Notes: a model not told the origin generated them from the sequence alone. 64,000 nucleotides of DNA from Odoribacter splanchnicus DSM 20712 (GCF_000190535.1 NC_015160.1:3100001-3164000); one strand, 5' to 3'; positions 23,335-32,470 are shown, numbered from the stretch's first letter. Made by a program: numbers and translations.

Positions 23335-24254
23335 TGTTATTCTCAGAAAACCCAGATCAGCTAATTGATGAACTGAAGGACTACATTCAGATTGCATCAT
23401 CCTACGACTGTAGCCGGATTCAAAATCTTTTACTGGCTACGGAAAACACATATATAATCGCTCTGCTTGGGACCAAGCTGTTCAACCGGATCGCAAAAGA
23501 TCAGACAACGTTCCCCGATGAAATCGGAATGTGCCGGAAAGCAGTTGCAAACATCACTGTGTATGAGAATTTCACACTCCTGAATACACTCCTGCTTTCC
23601 GGAGGATTTGCCCGGGTTGCCGGAGAAAATACCGATTCTCTCTATCGTTATCAGGAGGAAGACCTGAAACAGATCTTCAGGCGAAATGGTTTCGATCAGC
23701 TCGACCTTATCATCAATCATTTTCTTGACAAAATAGATTCGTTCCCCGAATTTAAAGAGTCTGAGTATTACAAAGCCGGACGGGGAGAACTGATCCCGGA
23801 CCGGTTTGTTTTCTCACAATATTACAAACCAATAGGACATATCGTATTCCGTTATTTGCAAGCTTTTATCAGACGGGCCGAGGATCTGGATATATCCGAT
23901 ATCGTTGATTTGAGTGAACTCCGGCAGGCAGTGTTATCAGGCACCATTTCAGATCAACAACAACGCACCATCGAACTGGTTCGCCCTGTTATTGTCTGTC
24001 TGGCTGTTGCCTACGCCATGGAAGATATGGGAGTAAACATAGACAATGCCGGAATCTGGATGGAAAGAAGAGTCGCAGCCGACGGTATCCGGGAAAAGAA
24101 CCCACCGGATACAATCCTGGTCAACACATTGGTTTCAAAATACAGAAATATGGCAAACAGATATTTACGCGAGCTTCAGAAACATCTGTCCGGAGCGACA
24201 AATACCAATCCGCTGATCCGGGATAATAAAAACAAAAAAACTACCTGGCAATGA
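23334..24254 (+). CDS. Hypothetical head-tail region protein
   Basis: A 306-residue helical protein whose start overlaps the portal stop by one base. No catalytic motif, signal sequence or membrane segment is apparent. Its place between portal and lysis genes suggests a virion or assembly protein. Family not recognised with certainty. Confidence 0.65.
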   Translation: MLFSENPDQLIDELKDYIQIASSYDCSRIQNLLLATENTYIIALLGTKLFNRIAKDQTTFPDEIGMCRKAVANITVYENFTLLNTLLLSGGFARVAGENTDSLYRYQEEDLKQIFRRNGFDQLDLIINHFLDKIDSFPEFKESEYYKAGRGELIPDRFVFSQYYKPIGHIVFRYLQAFIRRAEDLDISDIVDLSELRQAVLSGTISDQQQRTIELVRPVIVCLAVAYAMEDMGVNIDNAGIWMERRVAADGIREKNPPDTILVNTLVSKYRNMANRYLRELQKHLSGATNTNPLIRDNKNKKTTWQ

Positions 24255-24463
24255 GAGAACACATCATATACCTATGGAATTACCTCTATAACAGCATAGG
24301 GGTCGGCCTGAACAGCTTTTTTGTTTGGATTAAGGTAAACGACTGGTTAAGTCTCCGCAATGTCAGTGAGCTTGCCGGAACATTGGTTCCGATCCTGGCT
24401 CTGATTTGGTGGTGCATTAAAATAATTCAAACCCTTAAACGCAGGAAACATGAGAAAAATTAA
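24251..24463 (+). CDS. Candidate holin
   Basis: A 70-residue protein with a hydrophobic helix at about 41-60 (ELAGTLVPILALIWWCIKII), a weaker amphipathic N-terminal segment and a strongly basic C-terminus (KRRKHEKN). It overlaps the endolysin gene by 14 bases. This is the standard size and position of a holin that permeabilises the inner membrane for endolysin release. Confidence 0.65.
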   Translation: MREHIIYLWNYLYNSIGVGLNSFFVWIKVNDWLSLRNVSELAGTLVPILALIWWCIKIIQTLKRRKHEKN

Positions 24464-24869
24464 CCTTATCGTAATCCATTGTTCGGACACCTATGCGCGG
24501 ATGGACATCGGTGTGAACGAAATCAGACAGTGGCATCTTCAGCGCGGATTCAACGACATTGGATATCACTATGTCATCCGCCGCGATGGCGCGATAGAGC
24601 AGGGCCGCCCGATAGAAAAGCCAGGAGCGCACGCCGCCGGATACAACACAAACAGTATCGGTATTTGCTATGCCGGAGGAAAAGGAGACAATAATCAGCC
24701 TGAAGACAACCGGACACCGGAACAAAAACAAGCAATGTACGATCTGGTTGCCAGTCTGAAACAACAATTTCCACAGGCAGAAATCACCGGACACCGCGAT
24801 TTACCCGGAGTACATAAGGATTGCCCTTGTTTCTCAGTCAAAAACGAATTTAAAACCAAGCAAGTATGA
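24450..24869 (+). CDS. Endolysin: N-acetylmuramoyl-L-alanine amidase
   Basis: A 139-residue single-domain amidase_2 (PGRP-like) enzyme that cuts the bond between N-acetylmuramate and L-alanine in peptidoglycan. Zinc ligands are probably H10 (IVIHCSD), H115 (GHRDLPG) and C125 (HKDCPC). The GYHYVIRRDG and GYNTNSIGICYAGG segments are characteristic. There is no signal peptide, so release needs the holin encoded just upstream. Confidence 0.92.
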   Translation: MRKINLIVIHCSDTYARMDIGVNEIRQWHLQRGFNDIGYHYVIRRDGAIEQGRPIEKPGAHAAGYNTNSIGICYAGGKGDNNQPEDNRTPEQKQAMYDLVASLKQQFPQAEITGHRDLPGVHKDCPCFSVKNEFKTKQV

Positions 24870-25525
24870 TCGATAGGATTTTAAAAAATTGGAAAACGAC
24901 AGTTCTTGGACTGGCAATTTTAATAACTTGTTTTATCCTGGTGTTTATGGAAAAATCTACCCTGACGGAAGTTTCTGTATTTATTTGCGGCGGTTTTTTC
25001 GTTCTCTTCAGTAAAGATTCCATGCTTCGAAAAAAAGGTCCGGTAAGTGTAATTATTTTCGGGTCTTTACTCCTTTTTGCCAGTTGCCGGCCATACAGGT
25101 CCTTTACAACAAACACCGAACGTATAGTCAGGGACACCATCACAATCAGGGATTCCATTCCTTTCCGGATAGAAATTCCGGGAGATACTGTCCGGATCAC
25201 ATCGGATTCGATCGTCTACGATACGGTTTGCCTCGATCAGCTCCAGTCTGGCCGTTTTAGTCTTCCGCCCTGGGAAACGTCTACCAAATTTGCTTATGCG
25301 CAAGCCGGAATTACCAATAGTGTGCCCTGGCTAAATCTCCGGCAGAATCCGATCAATATCGACACACTCATTTATATCAATAAAATCAAGATACTTGAAC
25401 GGACCATCAGGGAAATGGAGTCCAGAATCATAGTGCCGGAAAAAGATCCGTTCTATAAAAATGTCTGGCTCTGGATATCAGTCATGCTGGGAATAGTTTT
25501 ATTCAGAAGATATGCACGAAATTAA
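24866..25525 (+). CDS. Membrane lysis-region protein, candidate spanin
   Basis: A 219-residue protein with hydrophobic helices at about 12-29 and 33-50, a third at about 60-74 that ends in a lipobox-like LLLFASC, and a C-terminal helix at about 198-212. The intervening periplasmic part contains a helical segment (KILERTIREMESRI). Directly after holin and endolysin, a protein spanning the envelope is most likely a spanin-like factor for outer-membrane disruption. The combination is not canonical, so the call is positional. Confidence 0.55.
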   Translation: MIDRILKNWKTTVLGLAILITCFILVFMEKSTLTEVSVFICGGFFVLFSKDSMLRKKGPVSVIIFGSLLLFASCRPYRSFTTNTERIVRDTITIRDSIPFRIEIPGDTVRITSDSIVYDTVCLDQLQSGRFSLPPWETSTKFAYAQAGITNSVPWLNLRQNPINIDTLIYINKIKILERTIREMESRIIVPEKDPFYKNVWLWISVMLGIVLFRRYARN

Positions 25526-26261
25526 GATTACATATAAAAGCTTTTTCCGGAACCGGGAGATCATCACCTCCTTCCCCACGACATGGAGCGAAATGAATTG
25601 CCGGCAATTTACCGCATTGCATAAACGTCAGGACGATACAACCCTCCTTGCAGTTATGCTCAATGTCCCGAAAAGAATAGTCCGGAAAATGAATTTACAT
25701 CAGGTCTATGAACTGGCCAAACTTTTCGACTTCATTCAAAAAGACACCAAGACCAGTAGTTTCAATATAGAATCTGTTTGTTTCCCGGGCTTGGGCACTC
25801 TTTATGCTCCCCGGCCCAAACTGGCAGACATGACATTTTTACAATTCATTTATGTAGATAGTTTCTACATGCAATATGCTGAAACCGCAAATCCGGACAT
25901 CTTACGTGATTTCATAGCACATTTATACACTCCGGGAACCGGATACGATAAAAAATCAGCAGATCAGGCTGTACCGAAACTGAAAAAAGCCGATCTGCAG
26001 ATTTTTGAAGCAATCGCATTAAACTACGGCCTGGTACGGAAATGGATCGCAGACAGATATCCCCTTATTTTTCCGGCTCAGAAGCAATCATCCGGAAAAA
26101 AGTCCGGTTCTTGGGCTGAAATCTTCGACGATATCGTCGGTGACGATCTGAAAGATCAGGACAAATACGCTGAGATACCGATAAATTCAGTGTTCAGGTT
26201 CATCACAAGAAAGATTAAGGAATCCAGAAAACAAAGAGAACATGCAGCAAAATTACACTGA
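25512..26261 (+). CDS. Hypothetical tail-region protein
   Basis: A 249-residue soluble helical protein that overlaps both neighbours. The C-terminal region (DIVGDDLKDQDKYAEIPINS) and general pattern are compatible with a tail assembly chaperone-like protein, but the tape measure gene is far downstream. No firm assignment. Confidence 0.6.
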   Translation: MHEIKITYKSFFRNREIITSFPTTWSEMNCRQFTALHKRQDDTTLLAVMLNVPKRIVRKMNLHQVYELAKLFDFIQKDTKTSSFNIESVCFPGLGTLYAPRPKLADMTFLQFIYVDSFYMQYAETANPDILRDFIAHLYTPGTGYDKKSADQAVPKLKKADLQIFEAIALNYGLVRKWIADRYPLIFPAQKQSSGKKSGSWAEIFDDIVGDDLKDQDKYAEIPINSVFRFITRKIKESRKQREHAAKLH

Positions 26262-26709
26262 CATAGCCGACTATTTTGAGCAACTTGCAGATAAGCACAA
26301 ACAGATAAAAACATTCTGCCGGTACGAACTCGATGAACTACTTTCCAAAACAGCCAGTATAAAGGCTTTCCCCTGTCTGGTTGTCGAAGGCTTCGACTTT
26401 GACTTTGCAGGCTCTTCTCCGGACAACATCCTGAAGAACCGGCATGGTGCTTTTTCAATTGTCGATAAATGCGACATTTTCAATCCGGCAAAGCGGTGTG
26501 AGACACTTGAGCGGACCGAAATTATTGCAGGACAGATCCTGTCCAAAATGGTTGATGATAAACGGCAGCGACTTCCATTAATGACCAGTTTTGAAATCAA
26601 TTCTGCCGAAGGGCTTAATTTTATAAACCCGATACTTGGTTATGCCTTTTGCCGGATCAGCTTCACATTTAAAACGAAGATCGGGGAGGATCTGACGGTA
26701 TGGCAATAA
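26242..26709 (+). CDS. Hypothetical tail-region protein
   Basis: A 155-residue protein overlapping both neighbours (20 and 10 bases). It has an N-terminal helical part and a strand-rich C-terminal part (SFEINSAEGLNFINPILGYA). Position between the lysis genes and two large tail proteins suggests a tail terminator or connector role. No recognised motif. Confidence 0.6.
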   Translation: MQQNYTDIADYFEQLADKHKQIKTFCRYELDELLSKTASIKAFPCLVVEGFDFDFAGSSPDNILKNRHGAFSIVDKCDIFNPAKRCETLERTEIIAGQILSKMVDDKRQRLPLMTSFEINSAEGLNFINPILGYAFCRISFTFKTKIGEDLTVWQ

Positions 26710-28427
26710 CAATAAAACAACAACCGGAGGAATTATCCGCTTCCGGCAACCGGATGTATTTCCTGGTACATACCGACCGGACCAATACGATCAACTATAA
26801 AATGACAGCTCAGATTCAACTCATTGAGTCCGCCAATAAAGTCGTAGAATTGCCATTGATGCGGTTATATCCAAATGCTGACGGGGATGTAGACATGGAT
26901 ATCAGCAAAATTATCGATAACCGCCTCAGGCCGGAATTCCCCGGTTTGGAGACTAACGAATACTGCAAACTGAAGGGCTTCACTTTGCAGTATAAAGTTG
27001 TCTTTACTGAAGAGGGTAACTACATACCGATCAATTCCACAACAACAGATATACTGACTGCTGTAAAAGGAAAATTTCCGGCTTCTCCGTCTGAATTTAT
27101 CCGGAAAAATGATTTTCTGACAAACTTTCAAGCTTTCGAAACAGTAGCCGACGGAGTCCATTTTTTGGTAGCATTAATTCTGAATCCCGGAAGCTATACT
27201 ATCAATTCCAGTTTTTCCTATACAGACGGAACTACCAGAACCACTTCTTTTGGACGTATAACTACAACATCGCAATATGAAATGTACGCCATTCCAACTG
27301 GATTACAGCAGCTTAAATTATCTGGGGTCAAAAAATATTCATTTTGGTTATCCGGAGAAACTATGTGCGAAAAAAGGATGACCTATGATGTTGTCCGGAT
27401 AGTAAAAGCCCATAAGCCTATTTTATACCTTAACCGACTCGGTGGTATTGACTGCATCATTGTCTCAGAAATTTCTAACTCTATCAAGACAGATAAAGAG
27501 ACATACCAACGTGACAATTCATATGCACAGGGTATTATCACAGATTACTCTGAAATTTTTGAAGTAACAACCGGATATATTACCAGGGATATGGCATTCC
27601 TGTCCAAAGAATTCATTCTTTCTGATTCAGTTTACACTTCAGAAAATAATGTATTGTTACCCATAAATATAGAAAAAGGCACATTCAACATTTATGCGGA
27701 TGCCGACGATTTACATTTCTATACATTCAAATATTCATTTGCAAACCTGAATTTTCATCTTCTGTCATCCGGTACTCCTGAACCACTGCCCGAATCGGTC
27801 ATGGCTTGCTGTCCGGACGGAGTCGATGATTATTTTACAATTACTTCCCCGACGCTGACAAATATGATGAATATATTCCCATGCGACCCTGGGCAGAAAA
27901 TAGTTTATTCGATGGATATGATTCCCGGAAACGGATCCATGTTTTCCTTAGGACTAATGGCCGGAATTTATCTGGAATTTTTTTACAGCGGTTTGATATT
28001 TGGAATCATATGTCTATGTAAAAGCAAAAAATACATGTTTTATCAGGAATCATCTTCGGTTAATATTGATAAACGTGTAAAAGTTGAGCTTTCTGTTTCC
28101 AACAATAACAACACTCTGGAATTTGGGCTAAAAATCAATTCATTACCAGAAACACTGACGTTATCAGAGGCAGAAATTACCAATACAACTAATTTCATGT
28201 ACTTATTCAAAAAAACAAATAATGTTCCTTATGGAGACAGTAAACTAATTAGTTTCAGTATAGATAAAATAATTAGCGAAACGAAAACCAACCTTATATT
28301 GTGGGATTTTAACGGAGAATCTTCAACCGAAAGATTAAAAAATAAAATCGAAAATGGCACAGCATATGACCTCATGGCAAATAACATTGCAAATATAGAC
28401 GATATAATAAAACCACTTAAAATTTGA
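26700..28427 (+). CDS. Tail protein with shared C-terminal module
   Basis: A 575-residue protein. Residues 1 to about 365 form a strand-rich tail-protein part. Residues 368-575 are a separate module that begins ACCPDGVDDYF and ends with WDFNGE, LKNK and MANN. The same module, diverged but recognisable, forms residues 188-385 of the next gene. Such duplicated, strand-rich C-terminal modules are often receptor- or carbohydrate-binding domains on phage tails; this is inference. The module is followed by a four-base gap to the next start. Confidence 0.65.
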   Translation: MAITIKQQPEELSASGNRMYFLVHTDRTNTINYKMTAQIQLIESANKVVELPLMRLYPNADGDVDMDISKIIDNRLRPEFPGLETNEYCKLKGFTLQYKVVFTEEGNYIPINSTTTDILTAVKGKFPASPSEFIRKNDFLTNFQAFETVADGVHFLVALILNPGSYTINSSFSYTDGTTRTTSFGRITTTSQYEMYAIPTGLQQLKLSGVKKYSFWLSGETMCEKRMTYDVVRIVKAHKPILYLNRLGGIDCIIVSEISNSIKTDKETYQRDNSYAQGIITDYSEIFEVTTGYITRDMAFLSKEFILSDSVYTSENNVLLPINIEKGTFNIYADADDLHFYTFKYSFANLNFHLLSSGTPEPLPESVMACCPDGVDDYFTITSPTLTNMMNIFPCDPGQKIVYSMDMIPGNGSMFSLGLMAGIYLEFFYSGLIFGIICLCKSKKYMFYQESSSVNIDKRVKVELSVSNNNNTLEFGLKINSLPETLTLSEAEITNTTNFMYLFKKTNNVPYGDSKLISFSIDKIISETKTNLILWDFNGESSTERLKNKIENGTAYDLMANNIANIDDIIKPLKI

Positions 28428-28431
28428 TATC

Positions 28432-29589
28432 ATGGCAATCGACTTTACAGACATTACCAAAAACCTTCCATCCGGGAATAATATGGGAGGGATCGGACAA
28501 ATCGTGTACTATGCCCTTCATAGGGATGTAGCGAAATGGCCCATACGACCCAAAGCAGGAGCAGACATTACCATCGAACAAATGGGAGAACTCTCCGGCA
28601 ATATCGAAATGAAAGCCGGAAAAGCATTCCACAAACTATACATTACCGACGATGAAGGAAAACTGGACTTTGAAGGTGTCGGAGAAAAGGACGGGAAAAG
28701 TTTTATTGTAAAACTAAGAGTTTACAACCCGGGATTACAATCTAAACTACTCGGTTTCATTAACCTTGTAAAAAATGACAATCTGGTATTTATCGTTCCC
28801 GACTGCAATAGTGGCCTTTTCCTATTAGGGGATGAATTACGTCCTGCTATTCTTGACAGTATGGACGGGATGACCACCGGACAAAAGACCGAAGAGCGTC
28901 CTGGTGCCGGAATGATCTTCACATACAAAACACCTGGGATATTCCGGTATAAAGGTAATATCCCAACTGTAATTGTTCCCACGACTATTCGTGCATGTTG
29001 TCCGGACGGAGTAGATGATTACCTGTCTTTTAATGCCGGCATTACAAAAAACTTGTTTATGCCGACAGATAATAAAAAGCTGATTTGCGTAATGGATTTG
29101 ATTCCTGGGGATTCTACTTTCGAATTTAAAATGAAAGATACATTCTTATATAATTTCAGTTTGATTGGTGGTAATGCTGTACTTTGGCTATTTATAAACG
29201 GAACTGGATATGCAATTATATTTCAGTCTGGAAAGAATGGAAATGAACGCATAAAAGTCAGGATGGAATTAGGACTTGAAAATAATGCTCCGATTTTTAC
29301 TGCATTTGTGAATGATATACTGGTAGAGTCAGCAATGGAATCAACAGAAGATATTATCGCACCTACCGAAGATGCGATGAATATTTTGACAGCTCGTGGC
29401 GGATATTTTAGTGGAAAATTATTTTCGTTTGAAATATTCCAAGAAAAAACGCCAATTACAAAATGGAATTTTCAGGGAGAAATTCCGGGTGAATGCCTAA
29501 AAAATAAAGTAAGTACTATGTTTGCACTTACTGCCAACAACGTCGATGATATGAGCCAGTTTATCAAAGACATCCCTATTCCTGCATAA
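28432..29589 (+). CDS. Composite virion protein: 13395-like part plus tail module
   Basis: A 385-residue fusion. Residues 1-187 are paralogous to the 188-residue protein at 13395. Residues 188-385 are paralogous to the C-terminal module of the preceding gene (ACCPDGVDDY at the start; WNFQGE, LKNK and LTANN near the end). This looks like domain shuffling within the phage: a conserved structural base carrying an exchangeable surface module. I infer a tail-tube or decoration base with a binding domain; neither is proven. Confidence 0.7.
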   Translation: MAIDFTDITKNLPSGNNMGGIGQIVYYALHRDVAKWPIRPKAGADITIEQMGELSGNIEMKAGKAFHKLYITDDEGKLDFEGVGEKDGKSFIVKLRVYNPGLQSKLLGFINLVKNDNLVFIVPDCNSGLFLLGDELRPAILDSMDGMTTGQKTEERPGAGMIFTYKTPGIFRYKGNIPTVIVPTTIRACCPDGVDDYLSFNAGITKNLFMPTDNKKLICVMDLIPGDSTFEFKMKDTFLYNFSLIGGNAVLWLFINGTGYAIIFQSGKNGNERIKVRMELGLENNAPIFTAFVNDILVESAMESTEDIIAPTEDAMNILTARGGYFSGKLFSFEIFQEKTPITKWNFQGEIPGECLKNKVSTMFALTANNVDDMSQFIKDIPIPA

Positions 29590-29592
29590 CCA

Positions 29593-29613
29593 GAACCGTC
29601 TAAAAGACGGTTC
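29593..29613 (+). promoter_or_regulatory. Leader hairpin before the tail gene at 29629
   Basis: GAACCGTC-TAAAA-GACGGTTC is a perfect 8-bp stem ending 15 bases before ATG 29629. It could act as a weak terminator (followed by ATTTT) or a processing site. Confidence 0.5.
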
Positions 29614-29628
29614 ATTTTAATACACATT

Positions 29629-31314
29629 ATGATTGAAATGTTCGTAAACGACCAGGCTTTAACTCTGCCTGATGATTTAAATATCCGGATTGAACTGAAC
29701 TTCCCGACTTTCGAAAGTGATGTCATTCCGGCAAGTATCATTTATCATTTTGATTTACCATTTCTCGGAAATGAATCAATTTTAAATTACAGCAACCATA
29801 TCGAAGTAATGGGGAAATTCTATGAATATCCCTGGCGAATGAACTTTGACGGAATAAACCTGTTTTCCGGAAAACTGATTGTAACATCTGTTGCTGAAGT
29901 CTTCCGATGTGCTGTAACTTTACGACAGCTCCCTGCCGATTTTGCCGATAAGAATATTGATAGCTTCACATTTCCTACCTTGCAATTAGTTCCTACAGGC
30001 TCTGGAATCAACAATACATCCCAAATCCCGGGAATCACACATAAATTATTTACACTCCCCAAAATATACGCACCGGAACTGTTTTCGTCCAATCCGGCAT
30101 GGTGTAAAATTGTCAACCGTTTTCCATCTACCGAACAGAACCGGTACAGCGAAAGTGCAATTCCAATATTCTACGTATTTAAAATCCTCGAAATAATATT
30201 TACTTCAGAAGATTTTTTCGTAGCATATAGCGATTCAGCTTTAGCAAAAAATTCCCTGATTTTCGATTCATTATTATTCTTCAATAACTACACTCTCGAT
30301 ACATCTCCGGAAGAATACGTCGGAACATCATCTTTAAATATATATTACTACAAGAATAATATATATCCCAAAAATCATTTGCCTGCCATTAGTGTAAATA
30401 GTGTATTGGTCGGCCTGAAACAAATGTTTACCCTGACCACCTTTGTCGATAACCAGACCAACATGGTTCAGTTTCTGTTTTTCAAAGATATTGCGGATTC
30501 GAAAATCCTCGATCTCTCCGATATTGTTTTGGACGGCCATGAGGTTCTGATCAACGAACCGACCGCGTTTCATTTAAAATTCAGTGACGACGATTACAAG
30601 GTCGATGGCCCTGTAACCGCTTACGGGACACTCAGCCACGCCGGTACTCCAAGCCGCGAAGATTTACTGATAAGTGTGCAGGCTGTAAACAGCTATTATA
30701 AATCAGTTCCGGGCTCTGATTTCACCCCGGGGGGTGACGTGATCGACATCCTGGAATGGAAAAGAGTGGGTAACAGCTTCTTCCCTCTGAAAACTAATCC
30801 CGATCTCTCAAAAACAGAAGAGGTATCGATCGAAGCATCTCCTATGCCAATGGATTATTTCGCAAATACCCCCTATCCATTTTACGAAGAAGGAGGTGTT
30901 TCCCCACGTTTCGCGCCAGACGCTTCCAAAACAGATAAACTAATCTTCTTTTTTACCGATAAATTGAATCGGAACCTGGGAACATCATCGGAAATACAAT
31001 CTAATGGAACTGTCTATTCCGACCGTCCGGGATTAAAAATAGGCACCTCATACGGTCTATATAACAAACTACTCAAACCCTGGTACGATTTCCTTGAAAA
31101 CGCAAACGAATATACTTTTTCTTTCAAATGTTCCATTGAGGATATCCTTCGGATCATTCCGATTTTCGGATATCAGGAAGCAAGTACACGAGACCAGATC
31201 CGCCGGATCCGGGTCCGGAATCAAGTCTATATCCCCAAACAATTCACATTCGAACTGACTCATACAAAAATAACCTGTCAGGCAAAACTCATGAAAGATG
31301 ACGGAAATCATTGA
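29629..31314 (+). CDS. Large tail-region protein, unknown family
   Basis: A 561-residue strand-rich protein without signal peptide. It has an N-terminal part with MFVNDQALTLPDDLNIRIEL and a C-terminal part rich in arginine/isoleucine. In size and position it could be a distal tail, baseplate or tail-associated protein. I saw no motif that settles this. Its stop overlaps the next start by 17 bases. Confidence 0.65.
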   Translation: MIEMFVNDQALTLPDDLNIRIELNFPTFESDVIPASIIYHFDLPFLGNESILNYSNHIEVMGKFYEYPWRMNFDGINLFSGKLIVTSVAEVFRCAVTLRQLPADFADKNIDSFTFPTLQLVPTGSGINNTSQIPGITHKLFTLPKIYAPELFSSNPAWCKIVNRFPSTEQNRYSESAIPIFYVFKILEIIFTSEDFFVAYSDSALAKNSLIFDSLLFFNNYTLDTSPEEYVGTSSLNIYYYKNNIYPKNHLPAISVNSVLVGLKQMFTLTTFVDNQTNMVQFLFFKDIADSKILDLSDIVLDGHEVLINEPTAFHLKFSDDDYKVDGPVTAYGTLSHAGTPSREDLLISVQAVNSYYKSVPGSDFTPGGDVIDILEWKRVGNSFFPLKTNPDLSKTEEVSIEASPMPMDYFANTPYPFYEEGGVSPRFAPDASKTDKLIFFFTDKLNRNLGTSSEIQSNGTVYSDRPGLKIGTSYGLYNKLLKPWYDFLENANEYTFSFKCSIEDILRIIPIFGYQEASTRDQIRRIRVRNQVYIPKQFTFELTHTKITCQAKLMKDDGNH

Positions 31315-31765
31315 AAATATTGAATCATTCAACAAAGATATCGTCTCCTGGGGACACCGGACCCGACAGACCATCCTGGGAAAGATCCCAAAGGGCCGGC
31401 ATGCTTCAGGTGCAAAAGAAGAACCACTGGCCCGTTCATTCCGAATGAATACTTCAAAAACATTCGGAGAAATCGACCGGATCGGTTTTTCTTTCAGCCT
31501 GCATGGCGTTTTCCTGCAAAAAGGAGTCGGACGGGGTTATATTTCCAAAAACGGTGTCGTTATGCGAGGCGAACGGATAAATCATTCCAGAAATCCCAAA
31601 ACAAAATCAACCGACTTCAGAACCATTCCCGGCGTTATCTCCAGGCGCAAACTGGATTGGTTCAACGGTCCATTGCAATCCAGATTCGAAAACTTATCGG
31701 ATCTTGTTGCTGAACACAAAGCTGATCAGGCTATTCTTAATTTCAAGCGGATGAAAATTCAATAA
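31298..31765 (+). CDS. Hypothetical tail-region protein
   Basis: A 155-residue basic protein overlapping the preceding gene by 17 bases. It is rich in arginine and glycine (GVFLQKGVGRGYISKNGVVM) and has a helical C-terminus. It is the last gene of the third late unit, followed 14 bases later by the promoter of cassette 3. Function unknown. Confidence 0.6.
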   Translation: MTEIIENIESFNKDIVSWGHRTRQTILGKIPKGRHASGAKEEPLARSFRMNTSKTFGEIDRIGFSFSLHGVFLQKGVGRGYISKNGVVMRGERINHSRNPKTKSTDFRTIPGVISRRKLDWFNGPLQSRFENLSDLVAEHKADQAILNFKRMKIQ

Positions 31766-31779
31766 AACTCCGTAAACGC

Positions 31780-31810
31780 TTTGCCACCTCAAAAATTTTC
31801 CTTATCATTG
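31780..31810 (+). promoter_or_regulatory. Promoter of leader RNA B
   Basis: TTTG (31780-31783), 19 bases, then TATCATTG (31803-31810): identical elements and spacing to the promoter of leader RNA A. Transcription would begin near 31817. Confidence 0.65.
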
Positions 31811-31813
31811 CAA

Positions 31814-32017
31814 TGCAAAAACAAACTCAGTAGGGTGGAGATAGACCGCCCTTAAATCCATAGGCGGATTTTTTATGTCTATCACTCAACACATGATAAA
31901 CGCATGCGGCGTGTACCCCCGTCCTTAGCTGTAATGGCGAAAGGAAACCCTACTGAGAGTTTTTGCAACGGGACAGGCACGCCGTTTTCTGTGCTTAAAA
32001 ATGCAAAAAACTCAGTA
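31814..32017 (+). ncRNA. Structured leader RNA B (candidate switch)
   Basis: TGCAAAAAC (31814-31822) pairs perfectly with GTTTTTGCA (31959-31967), and CTCAGTAGGGT (31826-31836) with ACCCTACTGAG (31947-31957). TGCAAAAAACTCAGTA (32002-32017), two bases before the start codon, repeats the 5' strand and can pair with the same central strand. GATAGAC/GTCTATC, the CGGCGTG/CACGCCG pair and a terminator-like hairpin with T run (AAATCC/GGATTT, 31854-31874) are retained. Compared with copy A, the outer stem changes at three adjacent base pairs with both sides compensated, and the third strand follows. Confidence 0.8.
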
Positions 32018-32019
32018 TT

Positions 32020-32274
32020 ATGGAAAAGAAAAACACCTCTCCCACTGTCGCGGAGCAAAAACAAATCTTAGAGACTTGTGTACACAAACTTGAAGAAGTC
32101 AATGCCTGTATTCTGGCAATGTATCCCACGTTATCAACCAATCTGCCTTTATCAGATTATACGAATGAAGAACTGATTGCCCATGAACTTTGCGAGGATA
32201 TTTTTTCAGATTTTATCCGGTTTGGACATATTCTGATCGAAGTTGTCAGAAAGGAGGTAGTTTATGAAAACTAA
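32020..32274 (+). CDS. Small cassette protein behind leader RNA B
   Basis: An 84-residue protein whose first 15 residues and their DNA are identical to the gene at 17553; the rest differs. The body is helical and acidic (EELIAHELCEDIFSDFIRFG). Expression is probably governed by the leader RNA. The 3' end overlaps the next gene by 11 bases. Function unknown. Confidence 0.7.
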   Translation: MEKKNTSPTVAEQKQILETCVHKLEEVNACILAMYPTLSTNLPLSDYTNEELIAHELCEDIFSDFIRFGHILIEVVRKEVVYEN

Positions 32275-32470
32275 CGAACCAATCAAGATCCAGCGGGATG
32301 AAACCATTATCTACGGTTCTCAGCTAAGGGAAGAGTATTATTTCTTCACATGGAAGGGATATTGCTGCGAAGAAACATTCTCGTACGACGAAATTATAGC
32401 TATTCATGAACTTACAGGCCGGATGATTGCAGAACACAAAGAAAAGGTGGCTTATAATGGACAAAAATAA
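32264..32470 (+). CDS. Small hypothetical cassette protein
   Basis: A 68-residue protein coupled to both neighbours by short overlaps (11 and 14 bases). The upstream AAAGGAGG gives it an unusually clear Shine-Dalgarno-like site for this organism. No recognised motif. Confidence 0.6.
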   Translation: MKTNEPIKIQRDETIIYGSQLREEYYFFTWKGYCCEETFSYDEIIAIHELTGRMIAEHKEKVAYNGQK

